In this document: positions 1 through 8,677 of the stretch, piece after piece
Numbering within the stretch: the first letter of the stretch is position 1
Layout: every line of letters starts with the position of its first letter
NCBI RefSeq assembly: GCF_014656475.1
Contig: NZ_BNCM01000002.1
Span: forward strand, 186,001 to 250,000
Origin: Sinomonas cellulolyticus
GTDB taxonomy: Bacteria > Actinomycetota > Actinomycetes > Actinomycetales > Micrococcaceae
Direction of reading: 5' to 3'
DNA: 64,000 bases
Notes under the pieces: generated by a model
Told to the model about the DNA's origin: nothing
Seen by the model: the letters and a program-made list of their open reading frames with translations, nothing else
Databases searched by the model: none
Program-made: the position numbers and the translations under genes

Positions 1-1134
1 CTAAAGCCCGGCCTGCGGTTGCTCCTGCCTGAGCCCGAGGGCGACGCGGCCGGTGCCAACGGGCCGGCCGCCCGCACAGCCGCCGGCGACGGCACTGGTC
101 CGGAGGACGCTGAGACGGCGGAGATCCTCGAGATCGACACGGTGCTGGACGACTACGGGAACCCGGCGCTGTACTTCGCCGTCATGGACAACCACATCAA
201 CCTGAGGGTGGCGCACGGCACCCGCGTGAAGGTCAGCCGGGGCAAGGCCGCGCGGCCCGCGGACCTGCTGTTCTCGGGCCCGGTCCCCTCGCCGGCTGCG
301 GGGGCGGCGGCCCCTGAGCCCGACGCCGGATCCCCCACGGCTGACGCCGCGCCAGCCGAAGCCGATCCAGAGGCGGCACCCTCCGCCGCACGGCCGGGCC
401 TTGAGCCCTCCACGCCGCCTGCGCCGCTCCGAGGCCCTGCGCAGATCACCCTCGACACCGGGGACGTCGTCGTGGTCCCGGGCGCGGCGCCGGCAGGCCC
501 GCTCGGCGCCCGGCCCGATCTGGTGGCCCGCATCCCGGTTCCGTCGGAGGAGCCCGAGGAGCTCATGGCTCGCATCGACTCCGAACACCCTGGGCGCCAT
601 GCGGTCAATGAACTCGCCCGGCGGCTCGAACGCGGCATCAACGTCAAGTCCGGCGCATGCCTGAAGGACCTCCGCGACCTCGCCTATGAGCTCTACGTGG
701 GCCAGGCGGATCCCGCCGCAGCGCTCCAGGTGGCGGACCTGCTCACCGTCCTGCCCTACGACGGCAACCCCGCCCGCTGGTCCTCCATCGAGTCCGCCCT
801 GGCCCTGGCCGCCCACTTGGCCCGCGAGAGCGGGGACGAGGACCGGGCAGCCGTGTACAGCCAGCTCCTGCGAGCCCCTGACACGGTTGAAACTGACCCA
901 TTCCGCGCCAAGATGGCCGAGCGCGTGCGCGAGCGGGTCCTCAACCAGCCCAATTTGTACGACAAGGAGGTTGCCCGCGCCGCTGGCGCGAAGGACCACG
1001 CCGAGGAGCGTGCCTGGCGCATGCTGCGGCTCGGCAGCCTCCTGCACCTGCGGGCCCACGGCGGCTCGAGGGCCTTCCCTGCCGACGAGCTGGACCGCCG
1101 CATCGACGTGGAGCTGGACGCCGTCCGCGGCTGA
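1..1134 (+). CDS. Uncharacterised actinobacterial protein, 5' end cut by window edge
   Basis: The frame is open from the first base, so the true start may lie outside the window; the first in-window start codon is a TTG at 19. The first half (to about residue 165) is low-complexity Ala/Pro/Gly. The second half is a compact alpha-helical-looking domain with conserved-looking stretches LKDLRDLAYELYVG, PYDGNPARWSSIE and LNQPNLYDKEV. From memory it resembles the actinobacterial DUF6707 group, which has no known function; this is not verified. No signal peptide or membrane segment is visible. It converges on the symporter gene across a repeat-rich gap. Confidence 0.6.
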   Translation, partial: LKPGLRLLLPEPEGDAAGANGPAARTAAGDGTGPEDAETAEILEIDTVLDDYGNPALYFAVMDNHINLRVAHGTRVKVSRGKAARPADLLFSGPVPSPAAGAAAPEPDAGSPTADAAPAEADPEAAPSAARPGLEPSTPPAPLRGPAQITLDTGDVVVVPGAAPAGPLGARPDLVARIPVPSEEPEELMARIDSEHPGRHAVNELARRLERGINVKSGACLKDLRDLAYELYVGQADPAAALQVADLLTVLPYDGNPARWSSIESALALAAHLARESGDEDRAAVYSQLLRAPDTVETDPFRAKMAERVRERVLNQPNLYDKEVARAAGAKDHAEERAWRMLRLGSLLHLRAHGGSRAFPADELDRRIDVELDAVRG

Positions 1135-1141
1135 CGCCCTC

Positions 1142-1256
1142 CGCGCCCGGGGTCACCTCCTCGTTCCGGGGTCACCTCCGCGCCCGGGGTCACCTCCTCG
1201 TTCCGGGGTCACCTCCGCGCCCGGGGTCACCTCCCTGCAGGGACGTGACCCCGGGA
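1142..1256. repeat. 37-bp tandem repeat ending in a GGGGTCAC hairpin
   Basis: Two identical 37-bp units (1142-1178 and 1179-1215) and a partial third (from 1216) each carry GGGGTCACCTCC twice. The array ends in an inverted repeat, GGGGTCAC to GTGACCCC (about 1223-1256). It fills the gap between two convergent genes, so it may terminate transcription from both sides. Related GGGGTCAC sequences recur at several other intergenic positions in this window. Confidence 0.85.
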
Positions 1257-1271
1257 CCGCGAGAGGCGGGA

Positions 1272-2933
1272 CTACGCGACCGGGGAGGTCGGCCCCGCGG
1301 TGGCCTCGATCTGCTTGACCTTCGGATCGGTCTCGTCTGCCCCGTAGTCAGAGTGCCGGGTGGAGTCGATCCCCTGCGGGACCTTGAGGGCCCGGAACAC
1401 TAGCGTGAGCACCGCGGCCACCACAAGGTTCAGCACGAAGGCCGAGACCGCGATGTACACGCTGAAGGTGGTCCCGGGGATCGCGGCGACGGACCCGCCG
1501 AAATGCGCCCCCGTGGCCGGATTGACCACGTTGTACGCCGAGACGGTGCCGAAGATGATGCCCACAGCCCAGCCGATGAGCAGCGCCCACCGGTCGAACC
1601 ACCGCGTGTACAGGCCCGCGACGACGGCCGGGAACGTCTGCAGGATCCAGATGCCGCCGAGCAGCTGCATGTTGATCGCCGCCGACTGGTCCATCGCGAT
1701 GACGAACACGAGTGCACCGACCTTGACCACGAGCGAGACGATCTTGGAGACGTTCGCCTCGGTCTTCGGATCCGCGTTGGGCCGGAAGAAGTCCCGGTAG
1801 ACATTGCGGGTGAACAGGTTGGCGGCGGCGATGGACATGATCGCGGCGGGGACGAGGGCGCCGATGGCGATGGCCGCGAGGGCGATCCCGGCAAACCACG
1901 AGGGGAAGTGGTCGAGGAACAGCTGCGGCACCACGAGCTGCGGGTTGGCCTTCCCATCGAGGTCGATGGGTTTGGTGCCCGCCTTGATCGCCACGAACCC
2001 CAGGAGCGCGAGGAACCCGAGCATGAGGGAGTACAGCGGCAGGATCGCGGCGTTGCGGCGGATCGTGTTGCGCGCCTTGGACGCGAGCACGCCGGTGACC
2101 GAGTGCGGGTACATGAACAGTGCCATGGCGGAGCCCAGGGCGAGCGACCAGTATGCCGAGTAGCTGCCCTCGGTGGGGATGAAGACGCCCGCCGGCTTGC
2201 CCGTGGCCGGGCTCGGGGTGGCCAGCTTGGTCTGTGCGGCACCGAAGATGGTGTCCCAGCCGCCGAACTTGATCGGCAGGTAGATCACGGCCACGATCAC
2301 CGCGAGGTAGATCAGCAGGTCCTTCACGACGGCGATCATGGCCGGAGCCCGCAGGCCGGACGTGTACGTGTATGCCGCCAGGACCACGAAGGCGATGATG
2401 AGCGGCAGGTCGGTGAGGAACGCGTTGTCCGGGCTGCCGAGGCCCAGCACCGTCAGGACGGCCTTGATGCCCACCAGCTGCAGGGCGATGTACGGCATGG
2501 TCGCGACGATGCCCGTGATCGCAACGGCGAGGGACAGCCACCGGCTCCCGTAGCGGCCCCCCACGAAGTCGGCGCTCGTGACGTAGCCGTGCCGGTGGGA
2601 GACGGACCAGAGCCGGCTCATGATGATGAAGATGATCGGGTAGAGCACGATCGTGTAGGGCACGGCGAAGAAGCCGCTCACCGCGCCGGTGGCCCACATG
2701 GCGGCGGGGACGGCCACGAAGGTGTAGGCCGTGTAGAGGTCACCGCCGAGCAGGAACCACGTGATCCATGTGCCGAACCCGCGGCCGCCCAGGCCCCATT
2801 CATCGAGGCTGTGAAGGCCGGTCTCCTCTTTCGAGCGGCGCCAGCGCGCGGCCATGAACCCCATGACGGCCACGATGAGGAACAGCAGGATCACGATGAT
2901 GAGCGCGACCCAGTCGATCGGACGGTTGCTCAC
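1272..2933 (-). CDS. Sodium:solute symporter family permease (MctP-like)
   Basis: This 553-residue, strongly hydrophobic protein has the layout of the SSS family (PF00474), with about 13 predicted helices starting at residues 8-28. Typical features are WGLGGRGFGTWITWFLLGGDLYTA near residues 46-70 (in part), the SADFVGGRYGS loop, and a hydrophilic charged tail. It follows a DUF3311 gene, and the start ATG overlaps that gene's stop (ATGA at 2930-2933). That pairing is common for actinobacterial monocarboxylate (MctP-type) transporters. The likely substrate is a short organic acid taken up with sodium, but the sequence does not fix it. Confidence 0.88.
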   Translation of the reverse strand: MSNRPIDWVALIIVILLFLIVAVMGFMAARWRRSKEETGLHSLDEWGLGGRGFGTWITWFLLGGDLYTAYTFVAVPAAMWATGAVSGFFAVPYTIVLYPIIFIIMSRLWSVSHRHGYVTSADFVGGRYGSRWLSLAVAITGIVATMPYIALQLVGIKAVLTVLGLGSPDNAFLTDLPLIIAFVVLAAYTYTSGLRAPAMIAVVKDLLIYLAVIVAVIYLPIKFGGWDTIFGAAQTKLATPSPATGKPAGVFIPTEGSYSAYWSLALGSAMALFMYPHSVTGVLASKARNTIRRNAAILPLYSLMLGFLALLGFVAIKAGTKPIDLDGKANPQLVVPQLFLDHFPSWFAGIALAAIAIGALVPAAIMSIAAANLFTRNVYRDFFRPNADPKTEANVSKIVSLVVKVGALVFVIAMDQSAAINMQLLGGIWILQTFPAVVAGLYTRWFDRWALLIGWAVGIIFGTVSAYNVVNPATGAHFGGSVAAIPGTTFSVYIAVSAFVLNLVVAAVLTLVFRALKVPQGIDSTRHSDYGADETDPKVKQIEATAGPTSPVA

Positions 2934-3331
2934 CGCGCCTCGCCTCCCTCGGCCTCGCCGGGCGTTTCAGTATCATCGGACGACGCCGCGTGCCGGCCTC
3001 CGCCGCCCGGCGCACCCGCGCCCGGGCTGCTGCCAGCACCACCGCCGCCGGCGGGCCGGGCGCCGCGCACGGCCGCGCGCCGTCGTCGGTCCTCACCCGT
3101 GACCAGCCAGTACGCGACCCCGCTCAGCGCCGCCGAGATGGGGACCCAGACGAGCTGGTACCAGTAGAAGAACGGCATGCCGCCCCAGCGCGGCTGGTCG
3201 AAGGAGTAGAGCTGCGGCATGAGCGGGAGCACGATGGCCACCGCGAGCAGGATGCCGGCCACGACATACGGAAGGGGTTTGGCCGGACCACGCGTGGGTG
3301 TGTCGCGGGTCGGCAGGGTGGAATCGGACAA
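2930..3331 (-). CDS. DUF3311 small membrane protein, symporter partner
   Basis: This 133-residue protein has two predicted membrane helices (about residues 22-40 and 57-78) and the segment PRWGGMPFFYWYQLVWVP between them. That is the DUF3311 pattern of small proteins encoded directly upstream of SSS symporters. The C-terminal third is Gly/Ala/Pro-rich and probably cytoplasmic and disordered. Overlapping stop and start codons imply translational coupling to the symporter, so it is probably an accessory or assembly subunit. No enzymatic motif is visible. Confidence 0.85.
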   Translation of the reverse strand: MSDSTLPTRDTPTRGPAKPLPYVVAGILLAVAIVLPLMPQLYSFDQPRWGGMPFFYWYQLVWVPISAALSGVAYWLVTGEDRRRRAAVRGARPAGGGGAGSSPGAGAPGGGGRHAASSDDTETPGEAEGGEAR

Positions 3332-3445
3332 CGAGACCTCCTCTGGCCTCGCCCGGCGGGGTCCTCCCGGATACGGGAACGCCGGACGTCGTACATGTCC
3401 CCCGGCGTATTTGTACCGCAGGTCATGCCGAACGTGAAGAGGCCG

Positions 3446-4834
3446 TCAGCCGAAATTCGCGAGGCTCGGCTCGAGCTGCCTGAACAGGATCGCCGGCCCG
3501 TTCGGGTTGGGCAGCTGAGTGTTGATGAGGATCGCGATAGTCATCCCCGTCTCGGGGTTGTACATGGTCAGCGACTCGTAGCCGAGCCCGGTGCCGGTGT
3601 GACCCCACCAGCCGTCGAGGCTCCCGGCGGCGAGCCCGTACGCGTCGTAGTCCGGGCTGCCGGGGTCATCGGCCTGCGGGTCGGAGGCCCCGGTGAGGCG
3701 GGCCTGCTGGAGGGCGGGGCTGACGAGCGAGCCCGAGCCCAGCGCGCGGCCCCACGTGAGGAGGTCCCCAATGTCGCCGAAGAGGCCGCCCGAGGCGCCG
3801 TACAGGGAGGGGCTGACCTGTGCGAGGCTCTCGAGGCCGGAGTCGTCGGCCTGGTACGGGGTTGCGACGGGGCCCGCCGGAGGCTGCGCTCCCGAGTATG
3901 CGACGGACGTGAGTCCGAGCGGGCCGAGGATCCGGGACTGGACCTCGGCGTCCCAGGCCTGGCCCGTGACGGCCTGGATGACCTTGCCCAGGAGGACCGA
4001 GTTCGTGTTGCTGTACTCGTACGCGCTGCCGGGGGCGAAGTCGAGCTGCTGGGTGAACGCGTAGCCGAGGAGCTGATCGTCGGTGAAGGCTCCCGTGTAG
4101 TCGGTGTCGAGCTGGGTCGAGAAGTCGGCGGTGCCGGAGAATTCGGGGATGCCGGTACGCATCTCGAGCGCCTCGCGGACGGTGATCTGGTTGCCCATGG
4201 CGCCGCCGTCGAACTGCAGGTCGGCGACGCCGGGCACGTACTTCGCGATCGGGTCGTCGAGGCCGAGCTTGCCTTCGCCGACGAGCTGCAGCACCACCGT
4301 GCCGACGAAGCTCTTGGTGATGCTGCGGTACGCCGAGCGGGTGTCGGTGGACCACGGCGTGTCCGCGGCCGCCTGCCCCGCGGTGGCGAGGTACCGGTCC
4401 TGGGTGGTGCCCCCGTTGCCTGTCGAGACCGCCACGGCGACGCCGGCCGCACCCTGGCTGGCGAGGAAGCCGTTGATGATTCCGGTGATGTCCTGCGGCA
4501 TGCCCTGCCACGCGGGCTGCGCGGACGACGGCGCCGGGCTGGCCTGCGTGGTCGCGGCGGGAGGGGCTGGGGTCGCCTTCTGGGACGGGGGGACGCCGAC
4601 CGCGGAGGGCGGCGGAGTGGGGGGCGCCTTCGCGGAGTGCTTGGCCGCGGCCGATGCGCGGTCCGGCTCGGCGAGCCTTCCGACGGTCGCGACCGACCCG
4701 CCCACGAGCAGCGCGGCGACGACCGCCGCAGCGCCGAGCCGCCGGCGTCGGGCGCGGGGGGAGCGCCCGAGAAGGCGCCGCAGACGCGCGCCGGGCCCGC
4801 CCTCGAGGCGCCGTGCTCCCGCCGTGTGCCTCAC
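3446..4834 (-). CDS. Secreted/anchored serine hydrolase, beta-lactamase/PBP4* type
   Basis: This 462-residue protein has a basic N-terminus and one membrane segment (about residues 33-50). A Pro/Ala/Ser-rich linker follows, then a class C beta-lactamase-like fold (PF00144). The three active-site motifs are present: SxxK as SITK (in YRSITKSF), YxN as YSN (in YEYSNTNS) and HTG in WGHTGTGLGYES. It therefore probably acts outside the membrane as a D-Ala-D-Ala carboxypeptidase-like or esterase enzyme. Its substrate cannot be called; the family ranges from peptidases to esterases. It stands alone, with about 110 bp to the upstream DUF3311 gene. Confidence 0.87.
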   Translation of the reverse strand: MRHTAGARRLEGGPGARLRRLLGRSPRARRRRLGAAAVVAALLVGGSVATVGRLAEPDRASAAAKHSAKAPPTPPPSAVGVPPSQKATPAPPAATTQASPAPSSAQPAWQGMPQDITGIINGFLASQGAAGVAVAVSTGNGGTTQDRYLATAGQAAADTPWSTDTRSAYRSITKSFVGTVVLQLVGEGKLGLDDPIAKYVPGVADLQFDGGAMGNQITVREALEMRTGIPEFSGTADFSTQLDTDYTGAFTDDQLLGYAFTQQLDFAPGSAYEYSNTNSVLLGKVIQAVTGQAWDAEVQSRILGPLGLTSVAYSGAQPPAGPVATPYQADDSGLESLAQVSPSLYGASGGLFGDIGDLLTWGRALGSGSLVSPALQQARLTGASDPQADDPGSPDYDAYGLAAGSLDGWWGHTGTGLGYESLTMYNPETGMTIAILINTQLPNPNGPAILFRQLEPSLANFG

Positions 4835-5039
4835 GGATGCTCCTGATCTCTTGGGCCTTCGAAGGGCGCTTCTTCCGCCGTGCGCACCACCCTAGGAGCC
4901 GATCCTGTGTGGACATTATGCGGCGGCACAGCGGACCTACAGAAGGTGCTGGACACCGAGGCGAGAGGGACCTTCCGCAGAGTGCTACCCGCTGGTAACT
5001 TTGGGCTCGTCGTGGGGGCCGTCACATGGCCAGCGCAGC

Positions 5040-5464
5040 GGCCAGCACTGTACGAAGGAGTACCTGTTGCAGCACCGTTCAACGCCGTGGCCAACGCCGT
5101 TGCCCAGAGCGGCCTCGCGAACGTCAAGACGGTTGACCTCGCCTCCGCCTTCACCGGGCGCCGGCTGTGCGAGAACACCGTGGGCCTGCTCGAGGAGAAG
5201 GGCCTCACCTCGTGGACGCAGCCCGGCGCCGTGGACTCGACCGAGTGGGTCAACCAGATCCGCACGGCGAGCACCGCGACTTCGGACTACTACATCCAGG
5301 AGTCCCTGCACCCGAACTACTGGGGCCAGCTCGCCCTGCGCTCGTGCCTTCGCCAGGCGTACAACGGCGGCGCCCCGAAGGGCGGCACGTGCACGCGCTC
5401 GGGCACCGGGCTGGTGGGCGGGGAGCCCGGTGATGTCGCTGAAGTGAGCCCGTCAACGGCCTGA
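5040..5464 (+). pseudogene. C-terminal remnant of an SGNH/GDSL hydrolase
   Basis: The in-frame translation from about 5040 gives the end of a secreted SGNH-type hydrolase: FNAVANAVAQSGL, RRLCENTVGLLEEKG and YYIQESLHPNYWGQLALR. The last carries the catalytic-type Ser-Leu-His-Pro-Asn block. The N-terminal half with the GDS nucleophile is missing, and no plausible start with a ribosome site precedes the homology. Upstream sequence (4835-5039) keeps the frame open but resembles nothing. It is most likely a decayed gene left by a deletion next to the serine hydrolase gene. Confidence 0.65.
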
Positions 5465-5467
5465 TCC

Positions 5468-5518
5468 GACGCACGACGGCGCGTGCCCAGCTCAGGCGGG
5501 CACGCGCCGTCGTGCGTC
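5468..5518. terminator. Bidirectional terminator hairpin, perfect 21-bp stem
   Basis: A perfect 21-bp inverted repeat with a 9-nt loop lies between the SGNH remnant and the convergent cysteine hydrolase gene. Both arms carry the dispersed 11-mer GCCGTCGTGCG (5470-5480 on minus, 5506-5516 on plus). There is no long T run, as is common in high-GC actinobacteria. Confidence 0.85.
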
Positions 5519-5527
5519 GTGGGACCG

Positions 5528-6058
5528 TCAGCCGACGACGTCCGCGAGGGAGACGACCTCGCACATGGGCGAGAGCATCTGGAGCAGAGCCAGCGCCTGA
5601 TCGTGCGCCTCGTCGGTCGCCCCGGCGCAGGCCTCCCGGACAACTGTCACGTAGCGGCCGGCGTCCACGGCGCCGAGCGCCGTCGAGAGGACGCAGCAGT
5701 CGGTGGCAACGCCGGCGAGGACCATCCTCTCCCCGACCGGGATCTCCGCCGCCAGCTCAGGCCCCCACTTGCTGAACGTCGGCGCGTCCATCACGCTGGA
5801 TCCGCTCGGCGGCTCCTCGACGAAGTCCCACTCCGGCGCCTCGGCCGGGAGGCGCGTTTCCGGCCACCGGTCATAGTAGGCCGACCAGGCGCCCTCCTCT
5901 CCGGCCCCGCGGACAAACCGGGTGTAGATGCCGGGGCGCGCCAGGGATTGTTCGAGCGACGCGATGGCCTCGGCGGCTTCGTCGAACCGCGGCACGTTCC
6001 AGACAGTCTCGTCACGGAAGATCCGTTGCATGTCGATCACCACGAGTCGGGCGTTCAC
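5528..6058 (-). CDS. Isochorismatase-like cysteine hydrolase (RutB/NicF type)
   Basis: A 176-residue cysteine hydrolase (PF00857). The catalytic triad can be read as Asp in VVIDMQ (residue about 9), Lys in APTFSKWG and Cys in GVATDCCVLSTA. The GTG start at 6058 is chosen because AAGGAG lies 5 nt upstream; a longer frame would run back into the permease gene. It begins 14 nt after the permease stop, so the two are co-transcribed. The family hydrolyses C-N bonds of small amides (N-carbamoyl compounds, maleamate, ureidoacrylate). In this context it is a candidate for removing nitrogen from a ring-opened intermediate. Confidence 0.87.
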   Translation of the reverse strand: MNARLVVIDMQRIFRDETVWNVPRFDEAAEAIASLEQSLARPGIYTRFVRGAGEEGAWSAYYDRWPETRLPAEAPEWDFVEEPPSGSSVMDAPTFSKWGPELAAEIPVGERMVLAGVATDCCVLSTALGAVDAGRYVTVVREACAGATDEAHDQALALLQMLSPMCEVVSLADVVG

Positions 6059-6072
6059 GAGGGCTCCTTGGT

Positions 6073-7506
6073 TCACAGGGTCTGCGCCGCCGGGTCGCGA
6101 TCGAGCTGGTCGCGGCCGGAGAGCCTGCGGAGCCGGTAGGTCGCAAAGTACACGATGACCGCGACGAGGGCGCCGACGTAGTAGGAGAGATCGCCCAGCT
6201 GGGGCAGGGCCTTGGCGATGGGGCCGGTGTAGATCGCGGACATCCAGAAGGGTGAGGAGAGGAGCACGCCGGCGGCCCAGGCGACGAATCCCCACTCGAA
6301 CTTGCGGGTCTTGTCGAAGAGCTCGCGGAGGCCCCGTTCGGTGCGGCGACCGCCGAACAGGTAGTCGCAGACCAGAACGGCCACGTACGGCGCGATGCAG
6401 TAGGCCGTGAGGTTCAGGAACGCGGTGAAGCCCTCGTTGAAGCCCTCCTGGCCCCACAGCGCCACGATGTAGGAGGCGACGCAGATGATCACGACGCCAA
6501 TGTGGCGCTTGACCGGGATGCCCATGGTCTGGATGGAGATCGCGCCGCCGTAGACGTTGAGGAAGTTCTGGGTGAACGAGGACAGTGCCACGATGCCGAG
6601 GCCGATCGGGGCCCAGGGGCCCATGATCTCCTTGAGGGCGCCGATGCTGTCCGTGGCGGTCGCGGCTGAGCCGAGGACCGTGCCGAGCACGCCCATCCAG
6701 ATCATGGTGACGGAGTTGCCGAGCATGGTGGCCCAGCCCGCGCCCCTGCGGTTCCCGGGGGTGTTGGGGAGGTAGCGGGAGTAGTCGGACGCGAACGGCA
6801 TCCAGGCGACGATGAACGAGAAGAACCAGCCGAAGAAGACGATCCAGCCGCCCACACCGTTGAAGCCCTCGGCGGCGGTGTTGACCTCGTTGACGATGTG
6901 GCCGTTGGCTGCGGCCACGACGGTGATGAAGACGAAGCCGATGACGAGGACGAAGGAGAGGATCCGCTGAAGGAAGTGGATCAGGTTGTACCCGATGACG
7001 GCGACGGCGAGCTGGATGCCCATGAGGATCAGGGAGGAGACCCAGAACGGGATGTCGGTCAGCAGTGCGATGGCCTTGCCGCCAAGGATCACGGTCACCG
7101 CGGCCCAGCCGATGCCTGCGAAGACGTTGACGTACGCGACGGGGAAGAGGTTGCCGATGAACCCTAGCGGGCCGCGGCCCTGCATCTGCTGCGGAACGCC
7201 CAGGCGCACGCCCATGGCCGAGAGGTAGCCCATGCCGGCCGAGGAGATGACGCCCGCGAGGAAGATTGCGAGCACGGCGGCCCAGAACGGGAGGCCGAAG
7301 TACGTCGCGCTGAAGCCGAGGACGACGATGGGAAAGTTCATGCCAGCCGCGAACCAGAGGAAGAACTGGGACCGGGGCTTTCCGTGTCGCTCGACGTCGG
7401 GGATGTGTTCGACGCCGTACGGTTCGATCTTGGTGAGGCTGTCGCGGTAGCCGCGGTCTTCGGCGATGCTGTCTTCGCTGACTGCACGCATGGTCTCAGA
7501 GCTCAT
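6073..7506 (-). CDS. NCS1-family nucleobase/cation symporter (cytosine permease-like)
   Basis: A 477-residue membrane protein with about 12 helices, fitting PF02133. An N-terminal cytoplasmic stretch (YGVEHIPDVERHGKPRSQ) precedes the first helix at about residue 49. The motif FVAWMPFASDYSRYLP near the middle is the NCS1 sodium/substrate helix signature, and SFTQNFLNVYGG follows. NCS1 carriers import cytosine, hydantoins, allantoin, purines, thiamine or pyridoxine, so the substrate here is probably a small N-heterocycle. It lies between the flavin-reductase fusion gene and the cysteine hydrolase gene in one minus-strand unit, supporting a role as uptake system of the catabolic island. Confidence 0.9.
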   Translation of the reverse strand: MSSETMRAVSEDSIAEDRGYRDSLTKIEPYGVEHIPDVERHGKPRSQFFLWFAAGMNFPIVVLGFSATYFGLPFWAAVLAIFLAGVISSAGMGYLSAMGVRLGVPQQMQGRGPLGFIGNLFPVAYVNVFAGIGWAAVTVILGGKAIALLTDIPFWVSSLILMGIQLAVAVIGYNLIHFLQRILSFVLVIGFVFITVVAAANGHIVNEVNTAAEGFNGVGGWIVFFGWFFSFIVAWMPFASDYSRYLPNTPGNRRGAGWATMLGNSVTMIWMGVLGTVLGSAATATDSIGALKEIMGPWAPIGLGIVALSSFTQNFLNVYGGAISIQTMGIPVKRHIGVVIICVASYIVALWGQEGFNEGFTAFLNLTAYCIAPYVAVLVCDYLFGGRRTERGLRELFDKTRKFEWGFVAWAAGVLLSSPFWMSAIYTGPIAKALPQLGDLSYYVGALVAVIVYFATYRLRRLSGRDQLDRDPAAQTL

Positions 7507-7525
7507 GTCTGTCCTAGTGTGGTAG

Positions 7526-7609
7526 GCGCACCTCGGTGCGCTGCTTTCGAGAGAAGCAATTACGGCTGGGGCGGCCTGTTCCCTTGCGACGGTGCCGGCC
7601 GCCCCGGCT
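7526..7609 (-). promoter_or_regulatory. Two hairpins between fusion gene and permease gene
   Basis: The 105-bp gap holds GCGCACC-TC-GGTGCGC (7526-7541) and a stronger hairpin built on GGGGCGGCC/GGCCGCCCC (about 7564-7609) just after the fusion gene's stop. They could be a partial terminator or processing site that sets different transcript levels for the reductase and for the permease plus hydrolase. No clear promoter is visible between them. Confidence 0.5.
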
Positions 7610-7611
7610 CT

Positions 7612-8559
7612 TTAGAGTTCGACGAGCTTGGCGCCGTCGAAGAAGTGGCCGGCCTTGTAGACCATGGGCTCGGCGTCGGCAACCTCGGCGTGGCGTACAC
7701 GCCCGACGAAGATCGTGTGGGTCTTTGCCTGGAAGCGCTCCTTAATCTCGGCCTCGAGGGAGGCGCCTGATCCGTCGATGAGTGGCGACCCGTTGGGCCC
7801 CGCGTGCCACTCGAGGTCCGCGAACTTGTCCGAGGCCTTGGAGGCAAAGGTCCGCACCGTGCCGAGCTGGGTGTTGCTGAGGACGTTGATGCCCAGATGG
7901 CTCGATCCGAAAAGCGCCGAATAGGTCGACGACGTCTTCTGCACGCACACCAGCACGAGCGGCGGGTCGAGGGAGATCGAGGCGAACGAGTTCGCTGCGA
8001 GACCCCGAGGGGTGCCTGTCTCGTCGATGGTTGTCACAACGGTGACACCGGTGATGAACTGCCGGTTGAAGCCCTTCATGACGTCCAGGGTGGGGCTGCC
8101 CGTGAGCTCGTCCACGACGACGTCGGGAATCTCCTCGAACGCGGAGCCGAGGGACGGGACGCCGAGGTGGGCGAGGAGCTCTCCCGCGTCCCAGGTGACG
8201 CGTTCGGAGGCGATGCGGCCGTCGCGAAGCGTCAGGGCGTTCGAGCCGTGGGTGACCACGCGGCGGCCGGTCGGCGGCACACCGCGGAGCGGGTTCGAGA
8301 ACGTGCCCGTGGACGTCCAGAAGACCGCCACGTCGTCGCCACTCGCGATGACCTTGTCGATGCGGGTCTCAAGATCGGGGAACGCTGCACGGACGTCCAG
8401 GATCTCCTGCTTGAGCTCAGCCAGGCCCGTGGCCTTACGCGTCCCCGTGCTCTCGCGCCGGTAGTCGTCGGTGACTATCGCGTCGAAGGCATCGACGTCA
8501 CCCTCGTCCCACGCGGCGGTCCATGCTGCGGTGACGCTGTCATTGATCGTCTGTTGCAT
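7612..8559 (-). CDS. SnoaL/NTF2-like domain fused to flavin reductase domain
   Basis: A 315-residue two-domain protein. Residues 1 to about 125 form a SnoaL/ester-cyclase-like NTF2 fold (AWDEGDVDAFDAIVTDDYRR, PLRGVPPTGRRV, WDAGELLAHLGV). Residues about 150-315 are a flavin reductase-like FMN-binding domain (FNRQFITGVTVVTT, ANSFASISLDPPLVLVCVQK, HLGINVLS, GHFFDGAKL), like the reductases of two-component monooxygenases. It probably supplies reduced flavin to the luciferase-like oxygenase at 13084. The SnoaL half may bind or transform substrate. Start ATG 8559 is preferred over upstream in-frame codons that run into the operator. The domain pairing is unusual. Confidence 0.85.
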   Translation of the reverse strand: MQQTINDSVTAAWTAAWDEGDVDAFDAIVTDDYRRESTGTRKATGLAELKQEILDVRAAFPDLETRIDKVIASGDDVAVFWTSTGTFSNPLRGVPPTGRRVVTHGSNALTLRDGRIASERVTWDAGELLAHLGVPSLGSAFEEIPDVVVDELTGSPTLDVMKGFNRQFITGVTVVTTIDETGTPRGLAANSFASISLDPPLVLVCVQKTSSTYSALFGSSHLGINVLSNTQLGTVRTFASKASDKFADLEWHAGPNGSPLIDGSGASLEAEIKERFQAKTHTIFVGRVRHAEVADAEPMVYKAGHFFDGAKLVEL

Positions 8560-8603
8560 GCCAATACCGTACGGTGCACTGTGATACACGTCAACACCCA
8601 TCA

Positions 8604-8663
8604 AGCAATATCCCGTATTTACGGGGATATTGCTGCCAGTCTTGACGGCAACCTTGTATGCAA
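8604..8663. promoter_or_regulatory. Divergent promoter/operator region of the catabolic island
   Basis: Between the divergent genes at 8559 and 8678 lies a near-perfect inverted repeat at 8604-8634, with arms AGCAATATCCCGT and ACGGGGATATTGCT around ATTT. A second half-palindrome, TTGTATGCAA, lies at 8654-8663, close to the TTGTATACAA-like sites bound by many FCD-type GntR regulators. The A+T content is far above the surroundings. These are probably the operators through which the adjacent GntR protein controls both arms. Confidence 0.6.
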
Positions 8664-8677
8664 CCTAGGTTTGATGC

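Noticed and set aside
1142..1256. CRISPR-like array of alternating repeats
   Set aside because: The 37-bp units are directly adjacent with no unique spacers, and no cas genes are present. It is a plain tandem repeat.
5528..6457. 309-codon form of the cysteine hydrolase
   Set aside because: The N-terminal part is an off-frame reading of the permease 3' end. AAGGAG before GTG 6058 and the family length support the short form.
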